Of a stretch of DNA of 64,000 bases, positions 47,883 through 55,816 are shown one piece after another. The DNA is from a bacterium 1xD42-87. GTDB lineage: Bacteria > Bacillota > Clostridia > Lachnospirales > Lachnospiraceae. Numbering within the stretch: the stretch's first letter is position 1; each line of letters opens with the position of its first letter. The position numbers were made by a program, and so were the translations under genes. Location: positions 33,581 to 97,580 of the forward strand of contig RAYM01000029.1 of NCBI GenBank assembly GCA_003611805.1, read 5' to 3'. The notes beneath the pieces are model-generated. The model was not told the origin of the DNA, did not search any database, and saw nothing but the letters and a program-made list of their open reading frames with translations.

Positions 47883-48722
47883 ATGAATATCGCTGTCATT
47901 ACCGGCGCTTCCTCCGGGATAGGGAGAGAGTTTGCCGTACAACTGGACCGGTGTCTCGGCAAAACGGATGAGATATGGCTTTTGGCACGCAGAAAGGAGC
48001 CGCTTGAAAAACTGGCAGACTCCATGCGGATCAAAACAAGGGTCATTGTGATTGACCTGGCGGATGAGACCGCTTTGAAACAGTTTGAGGAAGTCCTTGC
48101 CATACAGAACCCGAAAATTACGGTGCTGGTCAACTGTGCGGGAACAGGCAGCCACAAGCTTTTTGCCAGACAGAACAAAGAGGAAATCGACGCTATGATT
48201 CAACTAAATATTATGGCGCTGACCCGCATGACCATGTTCTGTCTGCCTTATATGAAAAGCGGCAGTAAACTGATACAGGTCTCCTCCGGGGCAGCATTTG
48301 TCCCCCAGAGCGCCTTTGCTGTCTATGCCGCTTCCAAGGCGTATGTGTACTCCTTAAGCCGCGCGCTGGGACAGGAGCTTCGCGGGCGGGGGATTACCGT
48401 GACTGCCGTCTGTCCCGGTCCCGTCAATACGCCATTTCTCGCCCATGCCTATGAAGACATGTCCGGGTTTGGGGCATTAAAAAGACTTACCATTGTGGAG
48501 ACGGCATGCGTGGTGAAAAAAGCGCTCGACGACTGTAAGACCGGGAGAAGCGTTTCCATCTGCGGGCTGCCCGTAAAGCTTCTGTACCTGTCAACCCAGA
48601 GTGTGCAGAATGTGATGATAAAAGTAACAGCGAAACCAAAGGATGAGCTGTTACCGATCAAATATTTCCGCCCACAGACAAAGACTGTGGATCAAGCCGG
48701 AACTAAAGCGAAGATCATGTGA
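47883..48722 (+). CDS. Short-chain dehydrogenase/reductase
   Basis: A 279-residue NAD(P)-dependent oxidoreductase of the classical SDR family. The cofactor motif TGASSGIG is at residues 7-14, NCAG near 87, and the catalytic tetrad has Ser in VSSGAAF and YAASK near residue 152. VTAVCPGPVNTPF follows the active site. Substrate is not predictable. I chose ATG 47883, with GAGGTGCAT before it, rather than the GTG at 47877 two codons earlier. The C-terminal 40 residues past the fold are basic and unlike the core. Confidence 0.88.
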   Translation: MNIAVITGASSGIGREFAVQLDRCLGKTDEIWLLARRKEPLEKLADSMRIKTRVIVIDLADETALKQFEEVLAIQNPKITVLVNCAGTGSHKLFARQNKEEIDAMIQLNIMALTRMTMFCLPYMKSGSKLIQVSSGAAFVPQSAFAVYAASKAYVYSLSRALGQELRGRGITVTAVCPGPVNTPFLAHAYEDMSGFGALKRLTIVETACVVKKALDDCKTGRSVSICGLPVKLLYLSTQSVQNVMIKVTAKPKDELLPIKYFRPQTKTVDQAGTKAKIM

Positions 48723-48747
48723 TAAATCAAACAAAACGGAGATCATT

Positions 48748-49323
48748 ATGAAAAATTTACTTGTACCGAAAGGTGCATTCGGCTATCTGAACAGCCGAAA
48801 AAAATATACGGCGCTTCGAACCGTCCTATTCTTTTCCATTTCCGCAGCCCTTTATATTGCAGGCATCATAACCACCGGCTCCAATAAAAACCTGCTCACC
48901 ATCGTGGCGGTTCTGGGCTGTCTGCCCGCCTGCAAGAGCGCGGTTAACTTTATCCTGTTTCTGAGGGCGAAGGGCTGCAGCAGCGCTTTGCACGAAAAGG
49001 TGGCGGCATTTGTAAACGATTCAATGACCGTTTTTTATGACATGTATTTTACTTCCTATCAGAAAAACTATCCTATAAGCCATATGGCATTGAAGGGCGG
49101 TATGCTCTGCGGTATCACGGAGGATCCGTCCTGCAGCTGCCGTGAGGCAGAAAAGCACTTGGAGCAGATGCTTGTGCAGGAGGGAATCAAGAATGTGACG
49201 GTTAATATTTTTTCTCAGGATGATAAGTATGTTGACCGACTGAGTCGATTGATTGATATGCAGGTGGAAGATCATAAAGACCGGGAAGGGATTACCAATC
49301 TGCTGTATGACATTTCCATATAA
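48748..49323 (+). CDS. Uncharacterised two-TM protein
   Basis: A 191-residue protein without a recognised domain. Two hydrophobic segments (about 24-44 and 50-70) form an N-terminal membrane hairpin, followed by a soluble domain of about 120 residues containing a SCSCREAEKHLEQMLVQEG stretch and ending in DREGITNLLYDISI. ATG 48748 has AACGGAGATCATT before it, 25 bp after the SDR stop. It probably shares transcription with the SDR gene and precedes the pseudouridine synthase gene. Confidence 0.7.
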   Translation: MKNLLVPKGAFGYLNSRKKYTALRTVLFFSISAALYIAGIITTGSNKNLLTIVAVLGCLPACKSAVNFILFLRAKGCSSALHEKVAAFVNDSMTVFYDMYFTSYQKNYPISHMALKGGMLCGITEDPSCSCREAEKHLEQMLVQEGIKNVTVNIFSQDDKYVDRLSRLIDMQVEDHKDREGITNLLYDISI

Positions 49324-49372
49324 AGGCTGAACGGTTACTGAGATTTTGCAGTGTGGAATCATGGAGGTTAAC

Positions 49373-50596
49373 GTGTACCAGGCAACAATCACGGAGAGGG
49401 AGGCGGGACAGCGGTTTGACAAGTATCTGCGGCGGATCCTGCCAAACGCGGGCAGCGGTTTCCTTCATAAAATGCTTCGAAAAAAGAATATTACACTGAA
49501 TGATAAGAAGGCGGACGGAAGCGAAAAGATCGCTGTGGGCGACTGCGTGAAAATTTTCTTCGCGCAGGAAACGCTTGATAAGTTTATGGGAGGGCAGTCT
49601 GACCAGTCTGCGGGAAATGACGGTTTCGGAGGTCCGTGGGTGGAGAAAAGAGCTGTTTATGCGAAAAAAAGCAGACAAATGACAAATCCTGCATCGGAAA
49701 ACAAGCCCCATCGTGACAGAAAAACAGATGGGGCATCAAGTGCGGCATCCGAAACGGCAATATATCAACAGGCATACAGGACGCTCTCCGATATTCGGGT
49801 TATCTATGAGAACAGCCATATCGTAATTGTGGATAAGCCTGCGGGCATTCTGTCCCAGAAAGCAGAAAAAACGGATCTTTCCCTGAATGAGTGGCTGATC
49901 GGCTATCTTCTTAAAAAAGGGGATTTGTCTGAGTCAGATCTGTCCTTTTATAAACCTTCCGTCTGCAACCGGCTCGACCGTAACACGAGCGGCATGGTGC
50001 TTTGCGCCAAAACTCTTCAGGGGGCGCAGCTTCTTGGCGCGCTGTTAAAGGACCGAACCCTTCATAAGTATTATCAGCTCTATGTAAAAGGGCATATTAC
50101 GGAAGAGCGGCTGATCGAGGGGTATCTGGTCAAGGATGAGAAGAAAAACAGGGTGATGATACAGCCTCACGCCGTTTTTCCGAAGCATGGTTTCGAGGGA
50201 ACGCCGCCGGAAGCAGAAAAGCGCTCGGCGCCGCCGGAAAACCGTCGTATGTCGAAGAAAAGTGTTTCCGAACGGGACGGACGGCTGATTCAGACAAGGT
50301 ATAAACCGCTTCGTATAGAACAGGATAAGACGCTTCTGGAAGTGGAGCTGATCACGGGAAAGCCCCATCAGATCCGGGCGCATCTGGCGGGCATCGGTCA
50401 TCCGCTTTTGGGGGATTACAAGTACGGGGACAGTGCGTGGAATGAGAAATACCGCAGGCACGGCGTGCGGTCACAGCTTTTGCATGCTTATAAGGTGGTT
50501 TTTCCGCCACTTGAAGAACCGTTTGCGGATTTGAGTGGGCGCACTTTTTACTGCGAAGTGCCGGAGATTTTTGGGCGTGTTTCGCATTTGGTTTAG
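49373..50596 (+). CDS. RluA-family pseudouridine synthase
   Basis: A 407-residue RluC/RluD-type enzyme that isomerises uridines in 23S rRNA or tRNA. An S4 RNA-binding domain (about 10-75) begins with AGQRFDKYLRRILPNAG; the catalytic domain (about 135-400) has the active-site aspartate in NRLDRNTSGMVL and GKPHQIRAHLAGIGHPLLGDYKYG. A disordered linker of about 60 residues after the S4 domain and a shorter insert in the catalytic domain make it longer than usual. I chose the GTG at 49373, with GGAGGTTAAC 7 bp upstream; ATG 49361 overlaps that ribosome binding site. Confidence 0.88.
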   Translation: MYQATITEREAGQRFDKYLRRILPNAGSGFLHKMLRKKNITLNDKKADGSEKIAVGDCVKIFFAQETLDKFMGGQSDQSAGNDGFGGPWVEKRAVYAKKSRQMTNPASENKPHRDRKTDGASSAASETAIYQQAYRTLSDIRVIYENSHIVIVDKPAGILSQKAEKTDLSLNEWLIGYLLKKGDLSESDLSFYKPSVCNRLDRNTSGMVLCAKTLQGAQLLGALLKDRTLHKYYQLYVKGHITEERLIEGYLVKDEKKNRVMIQPHAVFPKHGFEGTPPEAEKRSAPPENRRMSKKSVSERDGRLIQTRYKPLRIEQDKTLLEVELITGKPHQIRAHLAGIGHPLLGDYKYGDSAWNEKYRRHGVRSQLLHAYKVVFPPLEEPFADLSGRTFYCEVPEIFGRVSHLV

Positions 50597-50616
50597 TAGA
50601 TGGGAGGGAAACGGAT

Positions 50617-51081
50617 TTGCTTACAAAACCTGTAAATGGCTGGAGCGACTTTCAACTGGATCATACTTCTGTATATGGTCTCAGCTATCTGGATGATATC
50701 GCCTTTGAGTGGATTGATCAGGCGATACATGGACTTGAGACAATGATGCCATTTTGTGTGAAGGGCTTTTTGGAGCCGGACCGATTTTTGTGTCTGGTAA
50801 GTTATTGGAATTGTCATATTATTTGTGAAGATGATGAACGGTCGCCATTGACGCCCGAAGATATAACGAATGAGTACTCCCACACAAGCATGCTTCAGTT
50901 TTGTGAATATCTCTATGCGGATGTCAAAGAAAACGTGGAAGAATGGAGTCAATTCGTAGATTATGGGGATAATACGGATTTTCCTTCAAAACAGAAACTG
51001 CTCACGGAGAAACTGGAAAAGCTGGAAGCATTAATTAACGAGCGCAGAGAATGGTTCGGGGAGGACAGGTGCTTTCTTTAA
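50617..51081 (+). CDS. Unrecognised 154-residue protein with TTG start
   Basis: No named family is recognised. The protein is soluble, acidic and rich in aromatic residues (WSDFQLDHTSVYGLSYLDD, WNCHIICEDDERS, YSHTSMLQFCEYLYADV) and ends in a charged helix. The composition and size resemble immunity-type proteins, but that is only an impression. The TTG at 50617 is supported by GGGAGGGAAACGGA just before it; the next in-frame ATG is about 40 codons later. The DNA is more AT-rich than neighbouring genes, a hint of transfer. Confidence 0.6.
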   Translation: MLTKPVNGWSDFQLDHTSVYGLSYLDDIAFEWIDQAIHGLETMMPFCVKGFLEPDRFLCLVSYWNCHIICEDDERSPLTPEDITNEYSHTSMLQFCEYLYADVKENVEEWSQFVDYGDNTDFPSKQKLLTEKLEKLEALINERREWFGEDRCFL

Positions 51082-51091
51082 AGTCAAAATA

Positions 51092-51103
51092 GAACATTTG
51101 TTC
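51092..51103 (+). promoter_or_regulatory. LexA (SOS) box in the recU promoter
   Basis: GAACATTTGTTC is the perfect GAAC-N4-GTTC core of Bacillota LexA/DinR operators, extending to AGAACATTTGTTCT. It abuts the -35 box of the recU promoter. Confidence 0.75.
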
Positions 51104-51132
51104 TTGCCAATTTCCTGCTGCGGATGTATAAT
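51104..51132 (+). promoter_or_regulatory. recU promoter
   Basis: TTGCCA (51104-51109) and a perfect TATAAT (51127-51132) are 17 bp apart, 45 bp before the recU start. Confidence 0.8.
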
Positions 51133-51176
51133 AGCGTGAGAAGGAAAAGTGCGAAACGTTTTGAACGAGGATTGCG

Positions 51177-51713
51177 ATGGCGACATGGAACTCCCGCGGG
51201 CTGCGCGGCTCCACTTTGGAGGATCTGATCAACCGTACAAATGAAAAATATCTGGAAAACGGGCTGGCGCTGATCCAGAAGGTGCCCACGCCCATTACCC
51301 CGATCAATATCGACAAGGACACCCGCCATATCACGCTCGCCTACTTTGACCAGAAGAGTACGGTGGACTATATCGGCGCGGTGCAGGGGATTCCCGTCTG
51401 CTTTGACGCCAAGGAATGTGCGGTTGACACCTTCGCGCTTCAGAATATTCATGAGCATCAGGTGGAATTTATGGGACAGTTCGAGAAGCAGAAAGGGATC
51501 GCGTTCTTTCTTATTTATTATTCCCACAAGGACCTCTTTTACTATCTGCCCTATGAGATGCTGCGCTACTTCTGGGACCGGGCGAAGGAGGGCGGGCGGA
51601 AGAGCTTCCGCTTTGAAGAGCTGAATCCGGCGTATGTGCTACCGAAGAAGCACGGGATTCTCGTGCCTTATCTGGATATGATACAGAAGGATTTAGAGGA
51701 TCGAGTGGAGTAG
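51177..51713 (+). CDS. recU: Holliday junction resolvase RecU
   Basis: RecU cleaves four-way junctions in recombination and repair in Bacillota, in place of RuvC. The 178-residue protein has the N-terminal NSRGLRGSTLEDLINRTNEKY and the nuclease core with KSTVDYIGAVQGIPVCFDAKECAVDTF split over residues 60-90, containing the Asp/Glu-x-Lys catalytic set, then LQNIHEHQVEFM. ATG 51177 is preceded by GAACGAGGATTGCG. It is monocistronic by appearance, behind its own promoter with a LexA box, and is not next to ponA as in Bacillus. Confidence 0.93.
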   Translation: MATWNSRGLRGSTLEDLINRTNEKYLENGLALIQKVPTPITPINIDKDTRHITLAYFDQKSTVDYIGAVQGIPVCFDAKECAVDTFALQNIHEHQVEFMGQFEKQKGIAFFLIYYSHKDLFYYLPYEMLRYFWDRAKEGGRKSFRFEELNPAYVLPKKHGILVPYLDMIQKDLEDRVE

Positions 51714-51852
51714 TGTGACGGGCTGGTGTTAAGCCAGGATGGCGTGGACTATCCGTATGACTATTTTGACAGTATGCACTTTGATTTCATTTGCAGATGC
51801 GAAAGCGACGAATGACCGGAATAAGGTAAAAACATGGCTCAAGGAGATAAAT

Positions 51853-52743
51853 ATGAAAAGGGCAAATATACATACATCGGCTGCGATAATCTTATCAGCG
51901 GCAATTCTATTTACGGGCTGCGGCGCTAATACAGGCGGCACCACGGAAAAGCTGCAGATAGAGCCGATTACGGATGCGGATGAAAATGCGGTGCAGACGG
52001 ATACGCCAACGGAAAATGAGACAGAAGAAACAGAGAACAGAGCTGCGGCAGATGAAAACAGCGTAGCAGAAGAAAATGGGGCTGGCACAGATACGACAGA
52101 AGAAACGGACATAACGGATCAGCCGGAAACGCCAGTCGACGGAACATCTGTCTACGAGGATGTGCTTGCGCAGTACCGGGACATGGTGCAGCATGATTTT
52201 TACAAGGAGTTTTTGGATTCTGACGACTACGAGAGTCATTTTGGGAAGGATATCGGCGAAGAAATCCGTGCCCACAGGCAGGGTATCTTTTATGCGCTTT
52301 ATGATATAGACGGAAACGGGACAGAGGAGCTTATCATCGCCGGTGAAGAAGACGGCATCGGTGTGTCAAATCCTTCCTTTGCTCCTAGGTATTACGATTT
52401 ATATGGTTATGACGGAAACAAGGTGGTGTCTCTTTTTCCCGATATGGAATTAGGCGGACGGTCAAATTTCTCGTTTCATGGAGACGGTGTGATTGAGGTC
52501 GTTCACTCTCTGCCTCAAAGGGAAATATGCATTGAAATCTATAAAATAGGAAACGACGGCGTAACGCCGGAATTAGTTGATCGTTTTTATATTGCTGCCG
52601 ATTTGACAGGAGAGAAAGCCGTATATACATATTTTCAAAATGGTCAAACTGGAAGTGAAATTTCCGAAGAAGCGTACCGGTCTGCCCTGCAAGGATACGA
52701 GACGCCTCTTGCAGAAGAATTGATATGGGAAGAGATTTACTGA
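51853..52743 (+). CDS. Lipoprotein with acidic linker and EF-hand-like loop
   Basis: A 296-residue secreted lipoprotein: signal sequence with lipobox LFTGC (about residues 19-23), an acidic Thr/Glu-rich linker to about residue 95, then a folded domain. LYDIDGNGTEELII (near residue 155) is a DxDxNG calcium-binding-like loop, common in extracellular FG-GAP or dockerin-like domains. No specific function is evident. ATG 51853 is preceded by AAGGAGATAAAT; the frame is open upstream to 51739 but without a good start site. It stands alone between recU and the histidine operon. Confidence 0.75.
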   Translation: MKRANIHTSAAIILSAAILFTGCGANTGGTTEKLQIEPITDADENAVQTDTPTENETEETENRAAADENSVAEENGAGTDTTEETDITDQPETPVDGTSVYEDVLAQYRDMVQHDFYKEFLDSDDYESHFGKDIGEEIRAHRQGIFYALYDIDGNGTEELIIAGEEDGIGVSNPSFAPRYYDLYGYDGNKVVSLFPDMELGGRSNFSFHGDGVIEVVHSLPQREICIEIYKIGNDGVTPELVDRFYIAADLTGEKAVYTYFQNGQTGSEISEEAYRSALQGYETPLAEELIWEEIY

Positions 52744-52772
52744 TTGACAAACATAGGAAAACAGCGTATAGT
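52744..52772 (+). promoter_or_regulatory. Histidine operon promoter
   Basis: TTGACA (52744-52749) and TATAGT (52767-52772) with a 17-bp spacer, directly after the lipoprotein stop codon and about 115 bp before hisZ. Confidence 0.8.
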
Positions 52773-52788
52773 GTAATAAGTTTGACTT

Positions 52789-52810
52789 GCTAATGAATTA
52801 GCGAATTAGC
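52789..52810 (+). promoter_or_regulatory. Operator-like triple half-site in the hisZ leader
   Basis: GCTAAT (52789-52794), ATTAGC (52797-52802) and ATTAGC (52805-52810) are spaced at 8-bp intervals with GA between them; the first two form a palindrome. The site is just downstream of the predicted transcription start, suiting a repressor. A HisR/YerC-type (TrpR-like) regulator is one guess. Confidence 0.5.
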
Positions 52811-52886
52811 ACTTTAAAGTAGTAAATTTTTTGCGCGGGTATCGTTTGTTCAGGACGACAAAACACCGACAGGAAACGAGGGACAT

Positions 52887-54005
52887 ATGGGCAAAAAGTT
52901 AGTACATACGCCGGAAGGCGTGCGGGATATTTACGGGGAAGAGAAGGCGAAAAAGACGGCGGTGGAGCGTCTTTTGCATGAAAAGATCACGGGCTATGGC
53001 TATCGGGACATCCAGACCCCGACCTTTGAATTTTTCGACGTTTTTTCCAAGGAAGTGGGGACGACGCCGTCCAGAGAGCTTTATAAGTTCTTTGACAAGG
53101 AGGGCAATACGCTGGTTCTCCGCCCGGACTTTACGCCGTCCATCGCAAGGTGCGCCGCCAAGTATTTTATGGACGAGGACGTGCCGATCCGATTCTGCTA
53201 TCAGGGGAACACCTTTACCAACACCTCGCAGCTGCAGGGCAAGCTTAAGGAGGTAACCCAGATGGGGGCGGAGCTGATTGGCGACGGCTCCGTGCAGGCG
53301 GACGCGGAAATGATCGCCATGACGATCGAGGCGCTCTATCATGTGGGGCTGTCCGATTTCCAACTGAGCGTCGGCAATCTGGAATATTTCAAAGGCATCT
53401 GCGCGGAGGCGGGGATCGACGAGGAGACGGAACTGGAACTGCGGGAGTTTATTTCCGGGAAAAATTATTTCGGCGCGGAGGAACTGCTCGACCGCGTCGG
53501 CGTAAACAAAAAGGATAAGGAGCTGCTGCTCAAGGTGAGCGACCTGTTTGGGACGGTCTCCATTCTGGAAGATGCTAAAAAGGCGGTCTCCAACAAGCGG
53601 TCGAGGCACGCCATTGAGCGGCTTGAGAAAGTTTATCGGACGCTTGTGGATTACGGGGTGGAAAAGTATGTTTCCTTTGACCTTGGGATGCTCAGCAAGT
53701 ATAATTACTATACGGGCATCATTTTTAAGGGATACACCTACGGCGTGGGCGACGCGATCGTGAAAGGCGGGCGTTACGACAGCCTGCTCGGACGATTCGG
53801 CAAAGAAGCCGCCGCCATCGGCTTTGTGATTGTGGTAGACGACCTTCTTGCCGCCATGGGACGGCAGAACGTGATCATTTCGGGAATAGAGGAGCCTGCG
53901 AAACTCTATTATACGGAAGAAACTTTTAAGGAAAAGCTGATGGAAGCTAAGCATATGCGGTCGTCCGGCAAGAAAGTGGAGTTACTTCCCAAATGCGAAA
54001 AGTAA
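52887..54005 (+). CDS. hisZ: ATP phosphoribosyltransferase regulatory subunit
   Basis: HisZ is a catalytically inactive relative of histidyl-tRNA synthetase that pairs with short HisG for the first step of histidine synthesis. The 372-residue protein starts THTPEGVRDIYGEE-like (VHTPEGVRDIYGEEKAKK), has motif-2-like LRPDFTPSIARCAAKYF and RFCYQGNTF, and the MLSKYNYYTGIIFKGYTYGVG segment. It lacks the anticodon-binding domain of true HisRS. ATG 52887 follows GAAACGAGGGACAT. The last codons and stop lie inside a dispersed repeat. First gene of the his operon. Confidence 0.94.
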   Translation: MGKKLVHTPEGVRDIYGEEKAKKTAVERLLHEKITGYGYRDIQTPTFEFFDVFSKEVGTTPSRELYKFFDKEGNTLVLRPDFTPSIARCAAKYFMDEDVPIRFCYQGNTFTNTSQLQGKLKEVTQMGAELIGDGSVQADAEMIAMTIEALYHVGLSDFQLSVGNLEYFKGICAEAGIDEETELELREFISGKNYFGAEELLDRVGVNKKDKELLLKVSDLFGTVSILEDAKKAVSNKRSRHAIERLEKVYRTLVDYGVEKYVSFDLGMLSKYNYYTGIIFKGYTYGVGDAIVKGGRYDSLLGRFGKEAAAIGFVIVVDDLLAAMGRQNVIISGIEEPAKLYYTEETFKEKLMEAKHMRSSGKKVELLPKCEK

Positions 54006-54106
54006 TTTTAGAGACGTCCCTCCATAGGACGGAGACGCAAAGTCAGCAAGCTGACTTGGAATTACTAAATTTCGCATAAGAGAATGCTTGAAATTCAGCA
54101 TTCTCT
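53994..54106 (+). repeat. Dispersed hairpin repeat, copy C (hisZ-hisG spacer)
   Basis: Hairpin 1 pairs TGCGAAA and AGTAATT (53994-54007) with AATTACT and TTTCGCA (54060-54076), enclosing GACGTCCC and an extra AGTCAGC/GCTGACT stem. Hairpin 2 pairs AGAGAATGCT (54079-54088) with AGCATTCTCT (54097-54106). The hisZ stop codon is in its left arm. Confidence 0.85.
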
Positions 54107-54143
54107 GCATAAAATATAGATAAAAGAGAGAGCGTACTTGAAA

Positions 54144-54788
54144 ATGAGTGAGGAAAGATACCTGACATTCGCCCTTGGGAAAGGGCGTCTTGCCAATAAA
54201 ACAATGGAACTTCTGGAAAAAATCGGCATCACCTGCGAGGAGATGAAGGATAAGGATTCCCGCAGGCTGATTTTTGTGAACGAGGAGCTGAAACTGAAGT
54301 TTTTCCTGTCGAAGGGACCGGATGTGCCTACCTATGTGGAATATGGGGCGGCTGATATCGGCGTGGTCGGCAAGGATACGATTCTGGAAGAAAACAGGAG
54401 AGTGTACGAAGTGCTTGACCTCGGGTACGGCAAATGCCAGATGTGTGTCTGCGGTCCGAAGAGCGCGAAAGAGCTTTTGCAGCACCATGAAATGATACGG
54501 GTAGCAAGCAAATATCCCAATATCGCCAAAGATTATTTTTACAATAAAAAGCACCAGACCGTGGATATCATCAAGCTGAACGGCTCTGTGGAGCTTGGAC
54601 CGATTGTAAAGCTTGCCGACGTGATTGTGGATATTGTGGAGACCGGGTCCACGCTTAAGGAAAACGGGCTGGAAGTGCTGGAGGAAATCTGTCCGCTGTC
54701 CGCGAGAATGATTGTGAATCAGGTCAGTATGCAGATGGAGCCGGAGCGGATCAAGAAGCTGATCGCGGATCTGAAAAGCCATCTGTAG
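54144..54788 (+). CDS. hisG: ATP phosphoribosyltransferase, short catalytic form
   Basis: HisG joins ATP and PRPP to phosphoribosyl-ATP, the committed histidine step. The 214-residue protein is the short form without the C-terminal allosteric domain, consistent with the adjacent hisZ. LTFALGKGRLANKTMELLEK, YVEYGAADIGVVGKD, YPNIAKDYF and the PRPP loop VDIVETGSTLKENGLEV are all present. ATG 54144 is used; an in-frame TTG at 54138 is closer to the AGAGAGAG ribosome binding site and is a real alternative. The 5' flank is repeat copy C. Confidence 0.95.
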   Translation: MSEERYLTFALGKGRLANKTMELLEKIGITCEEMKDKDSRRLIFVNEELKLKFFLSKGPDVPTYVEYGAADIGVVGKDTILEENRRVYEVLDLGYGKCQMCVCGPKSAKELLQHHEMIRVASKYPNIAKDYFYNKKHQTVDIIKLNGSVELGPIVKLADVIVDIVETGSTLKENGLEVLEEICPLSARMIVNQVSMQMEPERIKKLIADLKSHL

Positions 54789-54901
54789 CCTGCGTCGGAC
54801 AGTATAAAATCCGGGTTGGTTCAAATTTGCACCGGCCGGATGCATGTTTTAGCTGGTTTTTAAAAGGCACCATAAAATTTATATTCGGAGGGATGACAAC
54901 A

Positions 54902-55678
54902 ATGGAGAATGACAGAAAGGGGTTTGACATGAAAGAATTTAAGGGGATTATTATCGCATTGATCGCAGGGGCGTGTGCCATCGCATGCGTCACCATTTTT
55001 TCTCAAAATATTGTAAATTATAAGAAAACTTCCGGCAGTGAGGGCCTGTCGGCAACTGGATCAGCCAACTGCGACTTTGAGGCGGACTTGATTGTCTGGC
55101 GGGGCAGTTTTTCCGGGCAGGGAGCCACCACGCAGGACGCGTACCGCTCCATCAAAAAGGACGCGGAGCTTGTCCGTAAATATCTGGTGGACAGCGGCGT
55201 GAAGGAGGATGAGATGGTGTTCAGTTCCGTTACCATCAACGCCCGCTGGGAGTCTGAGTACAATGAAAACGGCGATCGGATAAGGGATTACATCGACGGC
55301 TACGACCTTTACCAGAATGTGTCAATCACTTCCACGGACATTGATAAGATCGAGAGCATTTCCCGTGACATCTCCGGGCTGATCGAGTCGGGCGTGCAGT
55401 TTGCCTCCGAGGAGCCGGAGTATTATTATACCAAGCTGGATGAATTAAAGCTTGACCTGATCAAGGAGGCGACGGAGAATGCGAAAAACAGGATTGACCT
55501 GATGGCGCAGGGAACCGGTGCAAACTTAGGAGAGCTCTTGAACGCGAATCTTGGCGTGTTCCAGATCACCGCGCAGAACAGTAACACGGAATACAGCTAC
55601 GGCGGCTACTTTGACACCAGCTCAAGGAAAAAGACGGCGTCCATTACGGTTCGCCTGAATTACAGCATTGTAAACTGA
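54902..55678 (+). CDS. SIMPL-domain (DUF541) exported protein inside the his operon
   Basis: A 258-residue protein with an N-terminal basic stretch and one hydrophobic segment (about 14-34), then a SIMPL/DUF541 domain: LSATGSANCDFEADLIVWRG, the VDSGVKEDEM helix turn, and the end KKTASITVRLNYSI. Family members are envelope or secreted proteins of unclear function. ATG 54902 is chosen because CGGAGGGATGACAACA gives a good ribosome binding site; the ATG inside that site at 54893 is too close. It is flanked by hisG and hisD on the same strand, so is likely co-transcribed, without an obvious link to histidine. Confidence 0.85.
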   Translation: MENDRKGFDMKEFKGIIIALIAGACAIACVTIFSQNIVNYKKTSGSEGLSATGSANCDFEADLIVWRGSFSGQGATTQDAYRSIKKDAELVRKYLVDSGVKEDEMVFSSVTINARWESEYNENGDRIRDYIDGYDLYQNVSITSTDIDKIESISRDISGLIESGVQFASEEPEYYYTKLDELKLDLIKEATENAKNRIDLMAQGTGANLGELLNANLGVFQITAQNSNTEYSYGGYFDTSSRKKTASITVRLNYSIVN

Positions 55679-55816
55679 GCGGTTTCCGAACGCAAAGAGG
55701 ATACCATGCGCGAAATTGACGCCTGAAGTGTTCGCTAAATTTCTTTGTGATATCTGCCGCATAGCATAAATTTGTTTCCGAAAACAACATAGGAAAGCAG
55801 GAGAAAGCGCAACAAT

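Noticed and set aside
52773..52886. T-box leader for histidine genes
   Set aside because: No T-box sequence of the GGGTGGTACCGCG type and no specifier stem is visible; the leader is too short.
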